Assembly (NCBI RefSeq): GCF_000012645.1
Contig: NC_007577.1
Coordinates: 1,054,001-1,118,000, forward strand
Direction of reading: 5' to 3'
Origin: Prochlorococcus marinus str. MIT 9312
GTDB taxonomy: Bacteria; Cyanobacteriota; Cyanobacteriia; PCC-6307; Cyanobiaceae
DNA: 64,000 nt
In this document: positions 23,233 to 30,773 of the stretch, in pieces
How positions within the stretch are numbered: the stretch's first letter is position 1
Layout: the number at the start of each line of letters is the position of its first letter
Position numbers and translations under genes: made by a program
Notes under the pieces: generated by a model
Database searches by the model: none
What the model was told of the DNA's origin: nothing
The model's input: only the letters and a program-made list of their open reading frames with translations

Positions 23233-23765
23233 TTAACAATCCACAGATGGGATATTTCTACCTAACCTTTGACTTTGTTCACTAATTTTTAAAACTCCTG
23301 TTTGGGAATTAAAGCAGGCTGAAGTCCCATAACCTAAAAGCTCATAAACCGGAACTGGTAAGGCTCTGAAGGTAATTTTATTAGCACTTGTTTCCATATA
23401 TATATCAAAATAACCACTCGGGGTTGTCCAACTAACTGATTCCAAATTTGTATAGTCAATAGGAGATTCAGATTGACAATAAGAAGGATAATTTTTAGTG
23501 CATGCAGTTACGCTCATGTACTCGCCTAAATCCATTGTATTTTTAGGTAAATCTCCATATTCAGTGAAATAAGCTTGAGCAGCTCTTAAATAACTAGCAA
23601 TGAGATTTGTAGGTTCTTTTTGCCTAGCTTTATCACTAGCATTTTGAAAAGTTGGGACCGCTATCGCTGACAATATTCCAATAACCATAACTACGACGAC
23701 TAATTCGACAAGTGTAAAAGCATTAGATATTATTTTTTTTTCTTTTTAGTTATTTGAAAATTCAT
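23233..23765 (-). pseudogene. Type IV pilin-like gene split by a poly-A frameshift
   Basis: From 23688 down the frame encodes most of a pilin (IGILSAIAVPTFQNASDKARQKE, then a Cys-paired globular end). The essential N-terminus lies upstream: SNAFTLVELVVVVMVIG is readable in this same frame before the internal ATG. The only suitable start, ATG 23765 (MNFQITKKKK), is out of frame and meets TAA right after a run of nine A residues (23733-23741). One extra A would give MNFQITKKKKIISN-AFTLVELVVVV, a normal class III prepilin leader with Ala at -1. So the gene is either a frameshift pseudogene, a phase-variable gene, or one rescued by polymerase slippage on the A run. It is the only gene in its cassette. 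Confidence 0.75.
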
Positions 23766-23947
23766 TTTATAAATTTTCAACAAGATCTTATTTATATTAT
23801 TCAACTTATAAATTTATTTCTAACTTATCCACAATCTCGACTTCTGAAGCCTCACGTAAATTTAATTAATTTAGCCAAATTTACTTCTTACTTTATTCAC
23901 TAAAGTCCCTATAGAAACTTAAGTCTCAGTTATAGCCTTGTTTCTGC

Positions 23948-23995
23948 GGGTTCTTTGGGAGTATTAGGTCGGGAGTTCGAATCTCCCCGCCCCGA
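23948..23995 (+). repeat. tRNA-Pro 3' fragment, copy 6 (variant)
   Basis: Keeps the TTTGGGA anticodon loop, but the T stem is GGGAG-TTCGAAT-CTCCC instead of GCAGG/CCTGT, with both strands changed so pairing is kept. Acceptor CGCCCCGA retained. It therefore probably derives from a different functional tRNA-Pro allele rather than from decay in place. Confidence 0.8.
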
Positions 23996-24025
23996 CTGGC
24001 TTTTCAGCGAAGGTCAAAACCCACC

Positions 24026-24046
24026 TTGGGAAAAAATTGGGAAAAA
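24026..24046 (+). repeat. Arm-type repeats after tRNA-Pro fragment 6
   Basis: TTGGGAAAAA at 24026 and 24037 (11-bp period), 31 bp after the fragment end. The related TAGGGAAAAAC/TTGAAAAAAAG pair at stub 7 flanks the other side of the same cargo. Confidence 0.65.
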
Positions 24047-24088
24047 TTCTAATTAAATAAAATAATTATGGAATTAAATTGAATAACT

Positions 24089-24721
24089 TCACTCATATCC
24101 AAATTCTTTAAGAACAGGGTAATTTATTTTATTAAATAAGTTTAATTCTTCACTTGAAATTTTTTCCTTCCAATCTGTTTTAGACCTTACCCACCTCCCA
24201 TCAAAAGTAGCGACAGTATCTCTAGAGGGTAATTTTTTACTCAATACTTTTATTTCTAAAAAAGTTTCAATCGAATTTAAAACATATTCAAAATTACATA
24301 ATATATCTTCATATTTTATTAGAAGAGTATTAGGCCTTTTTAATGGATTCCATGAAATTAAATGATCCTTCCATGTACCAAAACGATGATTCCCAAGAAT
24401 AATATCTTTGATTGGAATTTTTTTACCATAGAAATTCCATAAACTCACACTTGCTGCTCTTCCATCTCTAATTATGTATATTGTTCTATTATCGTCTTGG
24501 TTTAATTTATGGGTTTTAATTATTGGGATAGAGCCTTTTTGAAATGTAATAGTTTTATTTTGATTATGTTCTATATGACCTACAAAATTTTCTAAAATTT
24601 TATTTCCTCCTAGATCTTTAGGATAAATACTGGCAGTCTTAATCCCAAAACAATTGAACAAAATTGTTCTTAAGTAAGTATTGCCACTTCTTGGGTATGA
24701 TGCCAACCAAGTAATTTTCAT
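24089..24721 (-). CDS. Sulfotransferase domain protein
   Basis: 210 residues. The N-terminal WLASYPRSGNTYLRTIL is the 5'-phosphosulfate loop of PAPS-dependent sulfotransferases. IYIIRDGRAASVSLWNFYG is the 3'-phosphate-binding motif (R-x-G-R, Ser). A C-terminal RSKTDWKEKIS fits the second PAPS contact. It should transfer sulfate from PAPS to a hydroxyl acceptor, probably a surface polysaccharide or lipid; the acceptor cannot be told. It is the only gene in the cassette between fragment 6 and stub 7, flanked on both sides by matching GGGAAAAA-type arm repeats. Confidence 0.88.
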   Translation of the reverse strand: MKITWLASYPRSGNTYLRTILFNCFGIKTASIYPKDLGGNKILENFVGHIEHNQNKTITFQKGSIPIIKTHKLNQDDNRTIYIIRDGRAASVSLWNFYGKKIPIKDIILGNHRFGTWKDHLISWNPLKRPNTLLIKYEDILCNFEYVLNSIETFLEIKVLSKKLPSRDTVATFDGRWVRSKTDWKEKISSEELNLFNKINYPVLKEFGYE

Positions 24722-24800
24722 ACATTTCTTAAGAAATTTGAATTTAGTTTATTCCTATCAAAGCAAAATTTGTTGTTTGTGGCATCTTTTAACCTCTTAA

Positions 24801-24841
24801 GTAGCACTAGGTCAACTCTAGGGAAAAACTTGAAAAAAAGC
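24801..24841 (+). repeat. Truncated tRNA-Pro core (stub 7) with 11-bp-period repeats
   Basis: GCACTAGGTCAA from 24804, then TAGGGAAAAAC at 24819 and TTGAAAAAAAG at 24830. The core lies 146 bp upstream of that of fragment 7. Confidence 0.6.
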
Positions 24842-24938
24842 CTACAAGCATAAGAAAGTCTCATAACAGATTAGAAGATTTTTGTAGCGATAACCGCAGT
24901 TATAGCTTAAAAACGAAGTTATAGGGTCTTCTGACATA

Positions 24939-24984
24939 GTGATTTGGGAGCACTAGGTCGTAGGTTCGAATCCTATCTCCCCGA
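24939..24984 (+). repeat. tRNA-Pro 3' fragment, copy 7 (variant)
   Basis: Anticodon loop changed to ATTTGGGA; T stem GTAGG/CCTAT, where a C-G pair has become T-A on both strands; acceptor CTCCCCGA. The paired changes again point to capture from a different tRNA-Pro. The 3' flank CTGACTTCTCACGATT is shared with copy 3. Confidence 0.85.
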
Positions 24985-25014
24985 CTGACTTCTCACGATT
25001 TTTAAAAACCTTTT

Positions 25015-25035
25015 GGGCGATCCCTGGGTGATCGA
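25015..25035 (+). repeat. Arm-type repeats after tRNA-Pro fragment 7
   Basis: GGGCGATC at 25015 and GGGTGATC at 25026 (11-bp period), 31 bp after the fragment. The same type recurs at 29080/29091 beyond the transporter operon, bracketing it. Confidence 0.65.
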
Positions 25036-25189
25036 TCATCTTCTATACCCTGCTAAACTTTGCGTTTTGGCTCACCCTTACTGGAGATTGAATATGCACA
25101 GCTAATCATTAGTAAGTGGCCATTAGCTCTATTTTCCTGAAAAAACACCTCTGCTTATTTGAATTTAAATAGTTTTTTTGATAAATGGA

Positions 25190-25930
25190 TCAGTTGATTT
25201 GATTTAGAAACTTTCTACTCCTTTCATGACTAGCATTTGAAAAGAAAACTTCTGGAGAAGAGATTTCTAAAATCTTTCCTGAATCTATAAATAAAACCTG
25301 ATCACTTACTTCTTTGGCAAATTTAATTTCATGCGTTACCACAATCATAGTCATTCCTTGATGAGCAAGCCTTCTCATTGCATCAAGCACTTCATTAATA
25401 CGCTCTGGATCCAATGCACTAGTGGGTTCATCAAATAATAATAATTCAGGTTTTAAGGCTAAAGATCGTGCAATAGCAACTCGTTGTTGTTCTCCACCAC
25501 TAAGTTGACCAGGGTACTTTTTTGCATGAGATTCTATTCCCATTTGACAAAGTAAATACATCCCATACTCTTCTGCTTCTTTTTTATTACGTTTTTGAAC
25601 CTGGATTGGAGCAAGTGTTATATTTTCTAAAATTGATAAATGGGGAAACAAATTAAATTGCTGGAAAACCATCCCAACTCTACGTCTAATTTTTTGAATT
25701 TTTCTTTCGTCTGAATCTGCCCTAATTTTTATACCTAAAACATTTAATTCACCTTTATCAAAAGTCTCAAGACCATTAATGGTCCTAATAAGTGTACTCT
25801 TTCCTGATCCAGATGGACCCATAACCACCAGAACTTTGCCTTGATCTAAGGTAAATGAAACTTTATTAAGAGCAAGAATACCTTTAGCATATGATTTGGT
25901 GAGATTTTTAGCGGTAAGTATTGGCTTCAT
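25190..25930 (-). CDS. aapP: Amino-acid ABC transporter ATPase
   Basis: 246 residues, full length for a polar amino-acid transporter ATPase. Walker A VVMGPSGSGKSTLIR, Q loop FQQFNLFPHL, signature LSGGEQQRVAIARSLA, Walker B LLLFDEPTSALDPE, H loop VVTHEI. Powers uptake by the two permeases encoded just upstream (11-bp gap). The best match in my memory is the Aap/Nat general amino-acid system (BgtA in cyanobacteria). It is the last gene of a four-gene - strand operon carried between tRNA-Pro fragments 7 and 8. Confidence 0.92.
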   Translation of the reverse strand: MKPILTAKNLTKSYAKGILALNKVSFTLDQGKVLVVMGPSGSGKSTLIRTINGLETFDKGELNVLGIKIRADSDERKIQKIRRRVGMVFQQFNLFPHLSILENITLAPIQVQKRNKKEAEEYGMYLLCQMGIESHAKKYPGQLSGGEQQRVAIARSLALKPELLLFDEPTSALDPERINEVLDAMRRLAHQGMTMIVVTHEIKFAKEVSDQVLFIDSGKILEISSPEVFFSNASHERSRKFLNQIN

Positions 25931-25940
25931 AGATGTAAGA

Positions 25941-26972
25941 TTAATATCCTTTATTAATTGTCATTTTTTGCTCAAGTTTTTTTGAAACAAATGCCATAAT
26001 TGTGCAAAAAAGCCAATAGACGGAAGCCAACCAAATATATACTTCAATATATTGTCCTATGAATTCTGGATTAGCAAGAATACTCCTGCTTACACCAAGT
26101 AATTCCATCAAACCTAAGATAGCCATTAAAGATGTATTTTGAAAAAGCCCAATTAACTGGTTTGTAATAGCCGGCAATGCAACTCTTAAGGCTTGTGGAA
26201 TAAGAATGTATATATTGATTTGATATTTGTTTAAGCCAAGACTTTTAGCAGCTTCTATTTGATTTTTAGGTATCGACTGTAATCCTCCTTTAATATCTTC
26301 AGCTATATATGCTGAGACAAAAAAAGTAAAAGCTATTACAGCCCTCCAGACACGATCTATTTCTAAACCTACAGGTAGAAATAAAGGTATTAACAATTGT
26401 CCAAAAAAAAGTACAGAAATAAGAGGAACAGCTCTCATTACATCAATATAAAGAGAACTTGATTTCTGAATTAAAAATATTGAACTTCTTCTGCAAAGAG
26501 CTAATAAAATACCAATTGGTAAAGAAAAAAGAATACTACAAGAAGTTATAAGAATTGTTAGGGTTAATCCACCCCAATGACGTGTCATTACTGGATTTAA
26601 ACCCAAACCACCACTTAGCAAATAAATTCCTAATGGTACTGTTCCAATCCATCCAAAAATTAAATTTTTACGAAGCCATTTCCATTTAGGCCCATAAACT
26701 GTAATAAATGTAATAGATAAAAGACTGAAGAACCAAAGAGTAGGTCTCCATTGCTGATCGATTGGAAAGCTCCCAAATGCATATAAATTAAGATTTGATG
26801 TTACGACTTCCCAATTTGAATTTATAAAAATCGAAGTTAAAATTTTTAAAATTAATGAAATTGAAATCAGAAAAAATATAAAATTGCAGAAATTATATTT
26901 TGATTTTGCTAATAAAGAATTTTTAATTTTTTTAAATAAATTTGTATTTAAATTTGGATTTATATTATTCAT
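25941..26972 (-). CDS. aapM: Amino-acid ABC transporter permease (AapM/NatH-like)
   Basis: 343 residues with an N-terminal hydrophobic extension and a C-terminal core of about six helices. The permease EAA loop is SIPKNQIEAAKSLGLNKYQINIYILIPQALRVALPAI, and the stretch YIDVMRAVPLISVLFF is typical of HisM-type subunits. It pairs with the 26980-27873 permease and the AapP-like ATPase for uptake across the plasma membrane. The longer N-terminus is characteristic of AapM-type subunits. Eight bases separate it from the upstream gene. Confidence 0.9.
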   Translation of the reverse strand: MNNINPNLNTNLFKKIKNSLLAKSKYNFCNFIFFLISISLILKILTSIFINSNWEVVTSNLNLYAFGSFPIDQQWRPTLWFFSLLSITFITVYGPKWKWLRKNLIFGWIGTVPLGIYLLSGGLGLNPVMTRHWGGLTLTILITSCSILFSLPIGILLALCRRSSIFLIQKSSSLYIDVMRAVPLISVLFFGQLLIPLFLPVGLEIDRVWRAVIAFTFFVSAYIAEDIKGGLQSIPKNQIEAAKSLGLNKYQINIYILIPQALRVALPAITNQLIGLFQNTSLMAILGLMELLGVSRSILANPEFIGQYIEVYIWLASVYWLFCTIMAFVSKKLEQKMTINKGY

Positions 26973-26979
26973 TAATAAG

Positions 26980-27873
26980 TTATATCCTTGTTTTCATTAT
27001 TGATTTATCAATGATCCCCATTACTTTTGTTATTACTAAATTAAGGATTAAAAAACTGCAAAGCAAAATCATAAAGCACTCTACAGCTCTTCCTGTTTGG
27101 TTGATGATCGTGTCATTTATTGCATATATATCTGCGTAGCCTATAGCTATTGCAAGTGTGCTATTTTTTGCAAGATTTAGATATTGACTCGTAAGTCCTG
27201 GAATAAAAGCTGGTAATGCTTGAGGTATTATTATTTTAATAAATCCTTGTTTTTCGGAAATACCTAAACTTCGAAAAGCTTCCCATTGACCTACAGGAAC
27301 AGACTGAATTCCACCTCGAATTACTTCTGCAATAAATGCGCTTGAAAATATGCTTAAACCAAATAATAATGCTGAAAACTCTGAAGATAAATTAAGTCCA
27401 AATAACTCTATCCCTTTATTGGAAATATTAACTACATTACTTAAATTCAAAAAAGAATTATTTCTTATACTTAGAAATCCAACAAAATACCAACACATAA
27501 GTTGAATTAAAAGTGGAGTCTGTCTAATAACTGTGATATATCCAGCAGTAATAATTCTAAAAAATGAATTTTTACCTACTCTCAAAAAACCTATTAACGT
27601 TCCAATAAAAGATGCTAAAACAAGAGATGAAATAATAACTTTCAAGCTATTCATCCATCCCATAAAAAGGGCCCAAGCATAACTGTCCGAAGGACTATAG
27701 GGCAAGGGATGTTCTGCCAAAGAAAAGCTTGCCGGCTTTGTTAACCAATTAAAATTGAATCCTATGCCAGTTCTTGTAAGATTAATGATTAAGTTATTAG
27801 TTAATATCCCTAAAAAACCAAGAACTCCAAACACCAAAAGAATCTGAAAAAATATTTTTTTATTTTTACTCAT
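26980..27873 (-). CDS. aapQ: Amino-acid ABC transporter permease (AapQ/NatG-like)
   Basis: 297 residues. EAA loop SVPVGQWEAFRSLGISEKQGFIKIIIPQALPAFIP and the YITVIRQTPLLIQLMCW segment mark a HisM-family permease. The periplasmic insertion between the first helices (NWLTKPASFSLAEHPLPYSPSDSY) is typical of AapQ. It lies 19 bp after the binding-protein gene and 7 bp before the second permease. Confidence 0.9.
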   Translation of the reverse strand: MSKNKKIFFQILLVFGVLGFLGILTNNLIINLTRTGIGFNFNWLTKPASFSLAEHPLPYSPSDSYAWALFMGWMNSLKVIISSLVLASFIGTLIGFLRVGKNSFFRIITAGYITVIRQTPLLIQLMCWYFVGFLSIRNNSFLNLSNVVNISNKGIELFGLNLSSEFSALLFGLSIFSSAFIAEVIRGGIQSVPVGQWEAFRSLGISEKQGFIKIIIPQALPAFIPGLTSQYLNLAKNSTLAIAIGYADIYAINDTIINQTGRAVECFMILLCSFLILNLVITKVMGIIDKSIMKTRI

Positions 27874-27892
27874 TCCTCAATATATTTTGCAA

Positions 27893-28942
27893 TCAATTAA
27901 ATGGTGGAGAGATATGTAAACCACCTTTACTGTAAATTTCATTCAATCCTCTTGGAATAGGTACATCGCTATCTATCCCAAGATTTCTATCATAAATTTC
28001 ACCATAATTTCCAGTAGCTTTTATAACATTAACTACGAAGTCATTTCTTAATCCGATTTTTTCTCCTAAGCCTCCATCAACCCCAAGAAATCTTCTTAAT
28101 GATTTTAATTGTGGATTATTTTTTGCGAGCTGGAGCCTATCAGCAATATTTGATTGGGTTATACCTTGCTCTTCAGCAGCAATCAAAGCAAAAACTGTCC
28201 ATCTCATAGCATCGGCAAGTTTCTGTTCAGACCCATCTGATGCAGGTGCTAAAGGCTCCTTACTTAAAACATCATCAAGGATAATATGATCTTTTGCATT
28301 CTTAAAACCTGATCTAGCTGCTGCTAATTGAGATCGATCAGAGGTCATCGCTTGACATCTACCTTGTAGATATCCTGCTACTACCTGATTAAGATCTTGA
28401 TATTTAATTGGGACATAAGGGAGCGAGAGACTTTCAAAAGTGTCATTAATATTTTGCTCAGTAGTTGTTCCTGAACCTACACATATAGACTTATTAGCGA
28501 GTTCTTGAATACTTTCAATACCACTATTTTTTTTAACCATTAACCCTTGCCCATCATGAAAAACTACAGGAGCGAAAGTTAACCCATTACCTCCAAAAGA
28601 ATCTCTACTAAGAGTTAAAGTAGTGTTCCTTGATAACAAATCAATATCTCCTGTTTTAATAGCTAAAAATCTTTCAGCAGCAGTTAGAGGTCTAAACTGA
28701 ATTTTTTCTGAATCTCCTATTATTGCTGCAGCAAAGGCTTTACATATATCTACGTCTAATCCTTTATAACTTCCGTCTCTTTCAATAAAGCTAAAACCTG
28801 GAATTTTTCCACTTACCCCGCAAATTAATTCATCTCTTTCTTGTATTAGGGATAGCCTAGAAATATTATCGTTTTGATTACTAGCACAACCAGTTAAAAG
28901 CAGACCAAAAGCGGCAATTCCAAAGAATAATCTATTCATCAT
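27893..28942 (-). CDS. aapJ: Amino-acid ABC transporter substrate-binding lipoprotein
   Basis: About 349 residues from ATG 28942. The lipobox LLLTGC gives a lipid-anchored periplasmic protein. The SBP family 3 signature follows (LICGVSGKIPGFSFIERDGSYKGLDVDICKAFAAAI), with the AapJ-type long C-terminus (NYGEIYDRNLGIDSDVPIPRGLNEIY). It captures polar or general L-amino acids for the permeases. I chose the ATG pair at 28939-28942 because the preceding residues would place a charged extension before the signal peptide. First gene of the operon; arm repeats and fragment 8 lie upstream. Confidence 0.9.
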   Translation of the reverse strand: MMNRLFFGIAAFGLLLTGCASNQNDNISRLSLIQERDELICGVSGKIPGFSFIERDGSYKGLDVDICKAFAAAIIGDSEKIQFRPLTAAERFLAIKTGDIDLLSRNTTLTLSRDSFGGNGLTFAPVVFHDGQGLMVKKNSGIESIQELANKSICVGSGTTTEQNINDTFESLSLPYVPIKYQDLNQVVAGYLQGRCQAMTSDRSQLAAARSGFKNAKDHIILDDVLSKEPLAPASDGSEQKLADAMRWTVFALIAAEEQGITQSNIADRLQLAKNNPQLKSLRRFLGVDGGLGEKIGLRNDFVVNVIKATGNYGEIYDRNLGIDSDVPIPRGLNEIYSKGGLHISPPFN

Positions 28943-29073
28943 ATTTTTTAAAAACTTAATCAGTAATTTCCTTAATTTTAATGCGCAAATCAATTAATAA
29001 ACAAAATTTAAATATTCTCCCCCGTTTGTCATAGAAACAATAAAACAGTAGCCAATCAGCTTCCCTTTTTGTC

Positions 29074-29102
29074 TTGAGCGGGTGATCCTCATGCGATCAT
29101 TC
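29074..29102 (+). repeat. 11-bp-period repeats at the end of the transporter cassette
   Basis: GGGTGATC at 29080 and ATGCGATC at 29091 match the GGGCGATC-type pair after fragment 7. No clear GCACTAGG core precedes it, but the position, about 150 bp before fragment 8, is that of a stub. Confidence 0.5.
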
Positions 29103-29228
29103 ACATTACTTTGCCATATCATGCTTTATTTGAGAGGAATTTTGAGACTTATTTCTATAAGTCTGTCCTAAGAAAGAAGTTTTACCAGCACTTATTTATT
29201 TGATCTACTGTCGCAATTTGCTGATTGT

Positions 29229-29274
29229 GTGCTTTGGGAGCACTAGGTCACAGGTTCGAATCCTGTCGACCCGA
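29229..29274 (+). repeat. tRNA-Pro 3' fragment, copy 8
   Basis: 46 nt, two changes (GGTCACAGG, CGACCCGA). The 3' flank TCAGTTATACCAATGGATTA is shared with copy 13. Confidence 0.9.
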
Positions 29275-29425
29275 TCAGTTATACCAATGGATTATAAATA
29301 TTTGAGTTAGTCTTATATTGAGAAAGGTTATCTCTAGGGGTAGCTAGAGTTATGTACTTTGTATATACTTGTGCCTAGTTTTCTCCTTATATATAATGTT
29401 TTTTGAAACGTCCTAAGTAAGAAAA

Positions 29426-29554
29426 ATGCTCTTTGCAAAAACTGGACAAGGTGTTGATATTTTTTCTCCAATAGGGATTTTGATTCTTCTTATTGGGGTT
29501 GTTTTGACTGTTGGGTTCCCTGTCGCAATGATTAAGTTCGGCAGAAAGAGCTAG
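29426..29554 (+). CDS. Small single-helix membrane protein
   Basis: 42 residues: a short amphipathic start (MLFAKTGQGVDIFSP), one transmembrane helix (IGILILLIGVVLTVGFPVAMI) and a basic end (KFGRKS). Size and design resemble the low-molecular-mass photosystem subunits, but I cannot match it to a named one. The cassette between fragments 8 and 9 contains only such tiny genes. Confidence 0.6.
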   Translation: MLFAKTGQGVDIFSPIGILILLIGVVLTVGFPVAMIKFGRKS

Positions 29555-29611
29555 TAAGCATTTAATTCCGTAAATGCTTCTTCTTTATCAAACAATTAAT
29601 AATCAATTTTT

Positions 29612-29734
29612 TTAGTAATTAATTAATTTTCTATTTCCATCTCTAGTTTCTACTTTATTTATTCTTAACCCAATGAAAAGCACCCATATAAGTGCAAAGA
29701 CTACTGGTAAGAAAACGATAGCAAGTTTCATCAT
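29612..29734 (-). CDS. Small PsbY-like single-helix membrane protein
   Basis: 40 residues (two adjacent ATGs at the start). MKLAIVFLPVVFALIWVLFIGLRINKVE resembles PsbY, a single-helix protein beside cytochrome b559 in photosystem II (M-[DK]-x-R/A-V/I...P...A...W), and also the N-termini of the genes at 37306 and 37505. The resemblance is short, so the assignment is tentative. Confidence 0.5.
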   Translation of the reverse strand: MMKLAIVFLPVVFALIWVLFIGLRINKVETRDGNRKLINY

Positions 29735-29965
29735 TTTTTTAAAAGTGTAATTTGCTCAATATAATACCGTTGAAATAGGTATTTTATTTAAAATTTCACG
29801 TTTATTTACTATGCAATGCACAATTAGGGAGGCCACAAAAGCTCTCGGATTTAAAAGTAGAAATTCTCTTTATCTATTACGGAATATATTATCTCTAAAT
29901 TTAATATTCATTTTATATAAATAAACTAGTGATTCAAATAATAAAGAATTAATAGAATTTCACAC

Positions 29966-29996
29966 AAAAAAAAAGACTCTAATGAGTCTTTTAATT
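29966..29996 (-). terminator. Terminator for the 30151-30014 gene
   Basis: AAAAGACTC-TAAT-GAGTCTTTT, a symmetrical hairpin with an A run on the + strand (T run on the - strand), 18 bp after the stop at 30014. It may work in both directions. Confidence 0.75.
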
Positions 29997-30013
29997 CAAA
30001 TCTATAAAAAAAT

Positions 30014-30151
30014 TTATTGATCAGTGTCAAGTTTACTAAAGTTTGGTCCAAGAATAATCCATATAAGGCCAAAAAGACCCATAAAAGCACCTCCTACGGC
30101 AGCTGCAGAAGGATTGAAACCACCTATAGTGATTGTAGTTAATAAATCCAT
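30014..30151 (-). CDS. Small single-helix membrane protein
   Basis: 45 residues: MDLLTTITIGGFNPSAAAVG, a Gly/Ala-rich helix continuing GAFMGLFGLIWIILG, and an acidic end. A longer frame overlapping it in another phase gives an implausible Cys/Tyr-rich protein. The terminator just downstream supports this reading. Family not recognised; thylakoid or plasma membrane location inferred. Confidence 0.55.
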   Translation of the reverse strand: MDLLTTITIGGFNPSAAAVGGAFMGLFGLIWIILGPNFSKLDTDQ

Positions 30152-30257
30152 TGATTAAAAAAACAAATTTCTTGCAATCATACAGAACTTTAGAGGAAAT
30201 ATACCTAATATATATAGAAAAGAAATAATCTAAATATATCTTCATTGATCGATCTAC

Positions 30258-30302
30258 GTGGCACTAGATCGCTCAGGAGGTAGCTAGGGGGGTAGCTAAA
30301 GT
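30258..30302 (+). repeat. Truncated tRNA-Pro core (stub 9) with paired repeats
   Basis: GCACTAGATCG from 30261, then GGTAGCTA at 30279 and 30291 (12-bp period here). The related sequence GGGGTAGCTAGAGTTAT lies after fragment 8, so matching arm sequences bracket the tiny-gene cassette. The core is 175 bp from that of fragment 9. Confidence 0.55.
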
Positions 30303-30424
30303 TATATACAAACTAAATACGACTATATAGTTACTGCAATATTGAGACTCAAACTTATTCCACCTACTTATAAAAACTCTAGTCATAGTAATGAAATATT
30401 GATTAATCTCAATAAAATTACGGA

Positions 30425-30470
30425 GTGCTTTGAGAGCACTAGGTCGCAGGTTCGAATCCTGTCGCCCCTA
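30425..30470 (+). repeat. tRNA-Pro 3' fragment, copy 9
   Basis: 46 nt with TTTGAGA in the loop and CGCCCCTA at the end. It is followed by a decayed tRNA-Pro terminator (30494-30517) in which the hairpin arms no longer pair fully. Confidence 0.9.
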
Positions 30471-30595
30471 CCAGTTAAAAGCCAAGTCATACTAGCGAGT
30501 CTCCCAGCGCGCTTTTTTATTTCTCATTTGTCTTAAAATCTCTACGGGCGAGGGTTTGTATACTTTGGATAGCTTTGGATTTAGCTCGCCCATTA

Positions 30596-30715
30596 TTATT
30601 GATATTTATTGAGTAATCGATTATAAATTACCAACAATACTATTACTCCTCCTATACCAAGAGCTGCATGGTATGGGTCATGATGATTATGCCAAAGCTC
30701 CTTTAAAAATTCCAC
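30596..30715 (-). CDS. Small membrane protein, paralogue of 34872-34985
   Basis: 39 residues starting at GTG 30715: VEFLKELWHNHHDPYHAALG, then a helix IGGVIVLLVIYNRLL. It aligns along its length with the protein at 34872 (VEFFKELWHNQPNTLLGAGAIG...IYNRL). The conservation of this short pair, including ELWHN and IYNRL, supports both genes and the GTG start (an in-frame stop lies nine bases upstream). Function unknown. Confidence 0.65.
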   Translation of the reverse strand: MEFLKELWHNHHDPYHAALGIGGVIVLLVIYNRLLNKYQ

Positions 30716-30773
30716 AAAATATTAGTCCTTATATATAGAGAGTAATTGCTATCTAATTAAATATATAGAGTAA

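Noticed and set aside
30036-30245. 69-codon - strand frame rich in Cys, Tyr and Phe
   Set aside because: The overlapping frame 30014-30151 gives a normal small membrane protein ending just before a terminator, while this one has implausible composition.
30342-30536. + strand 64-codon frame across tRNA-Pro fragment 9
   Set aside because: It contains SQVRILSPLP, another tRNA-derived artefact peptide, and spans the decayed terminator.
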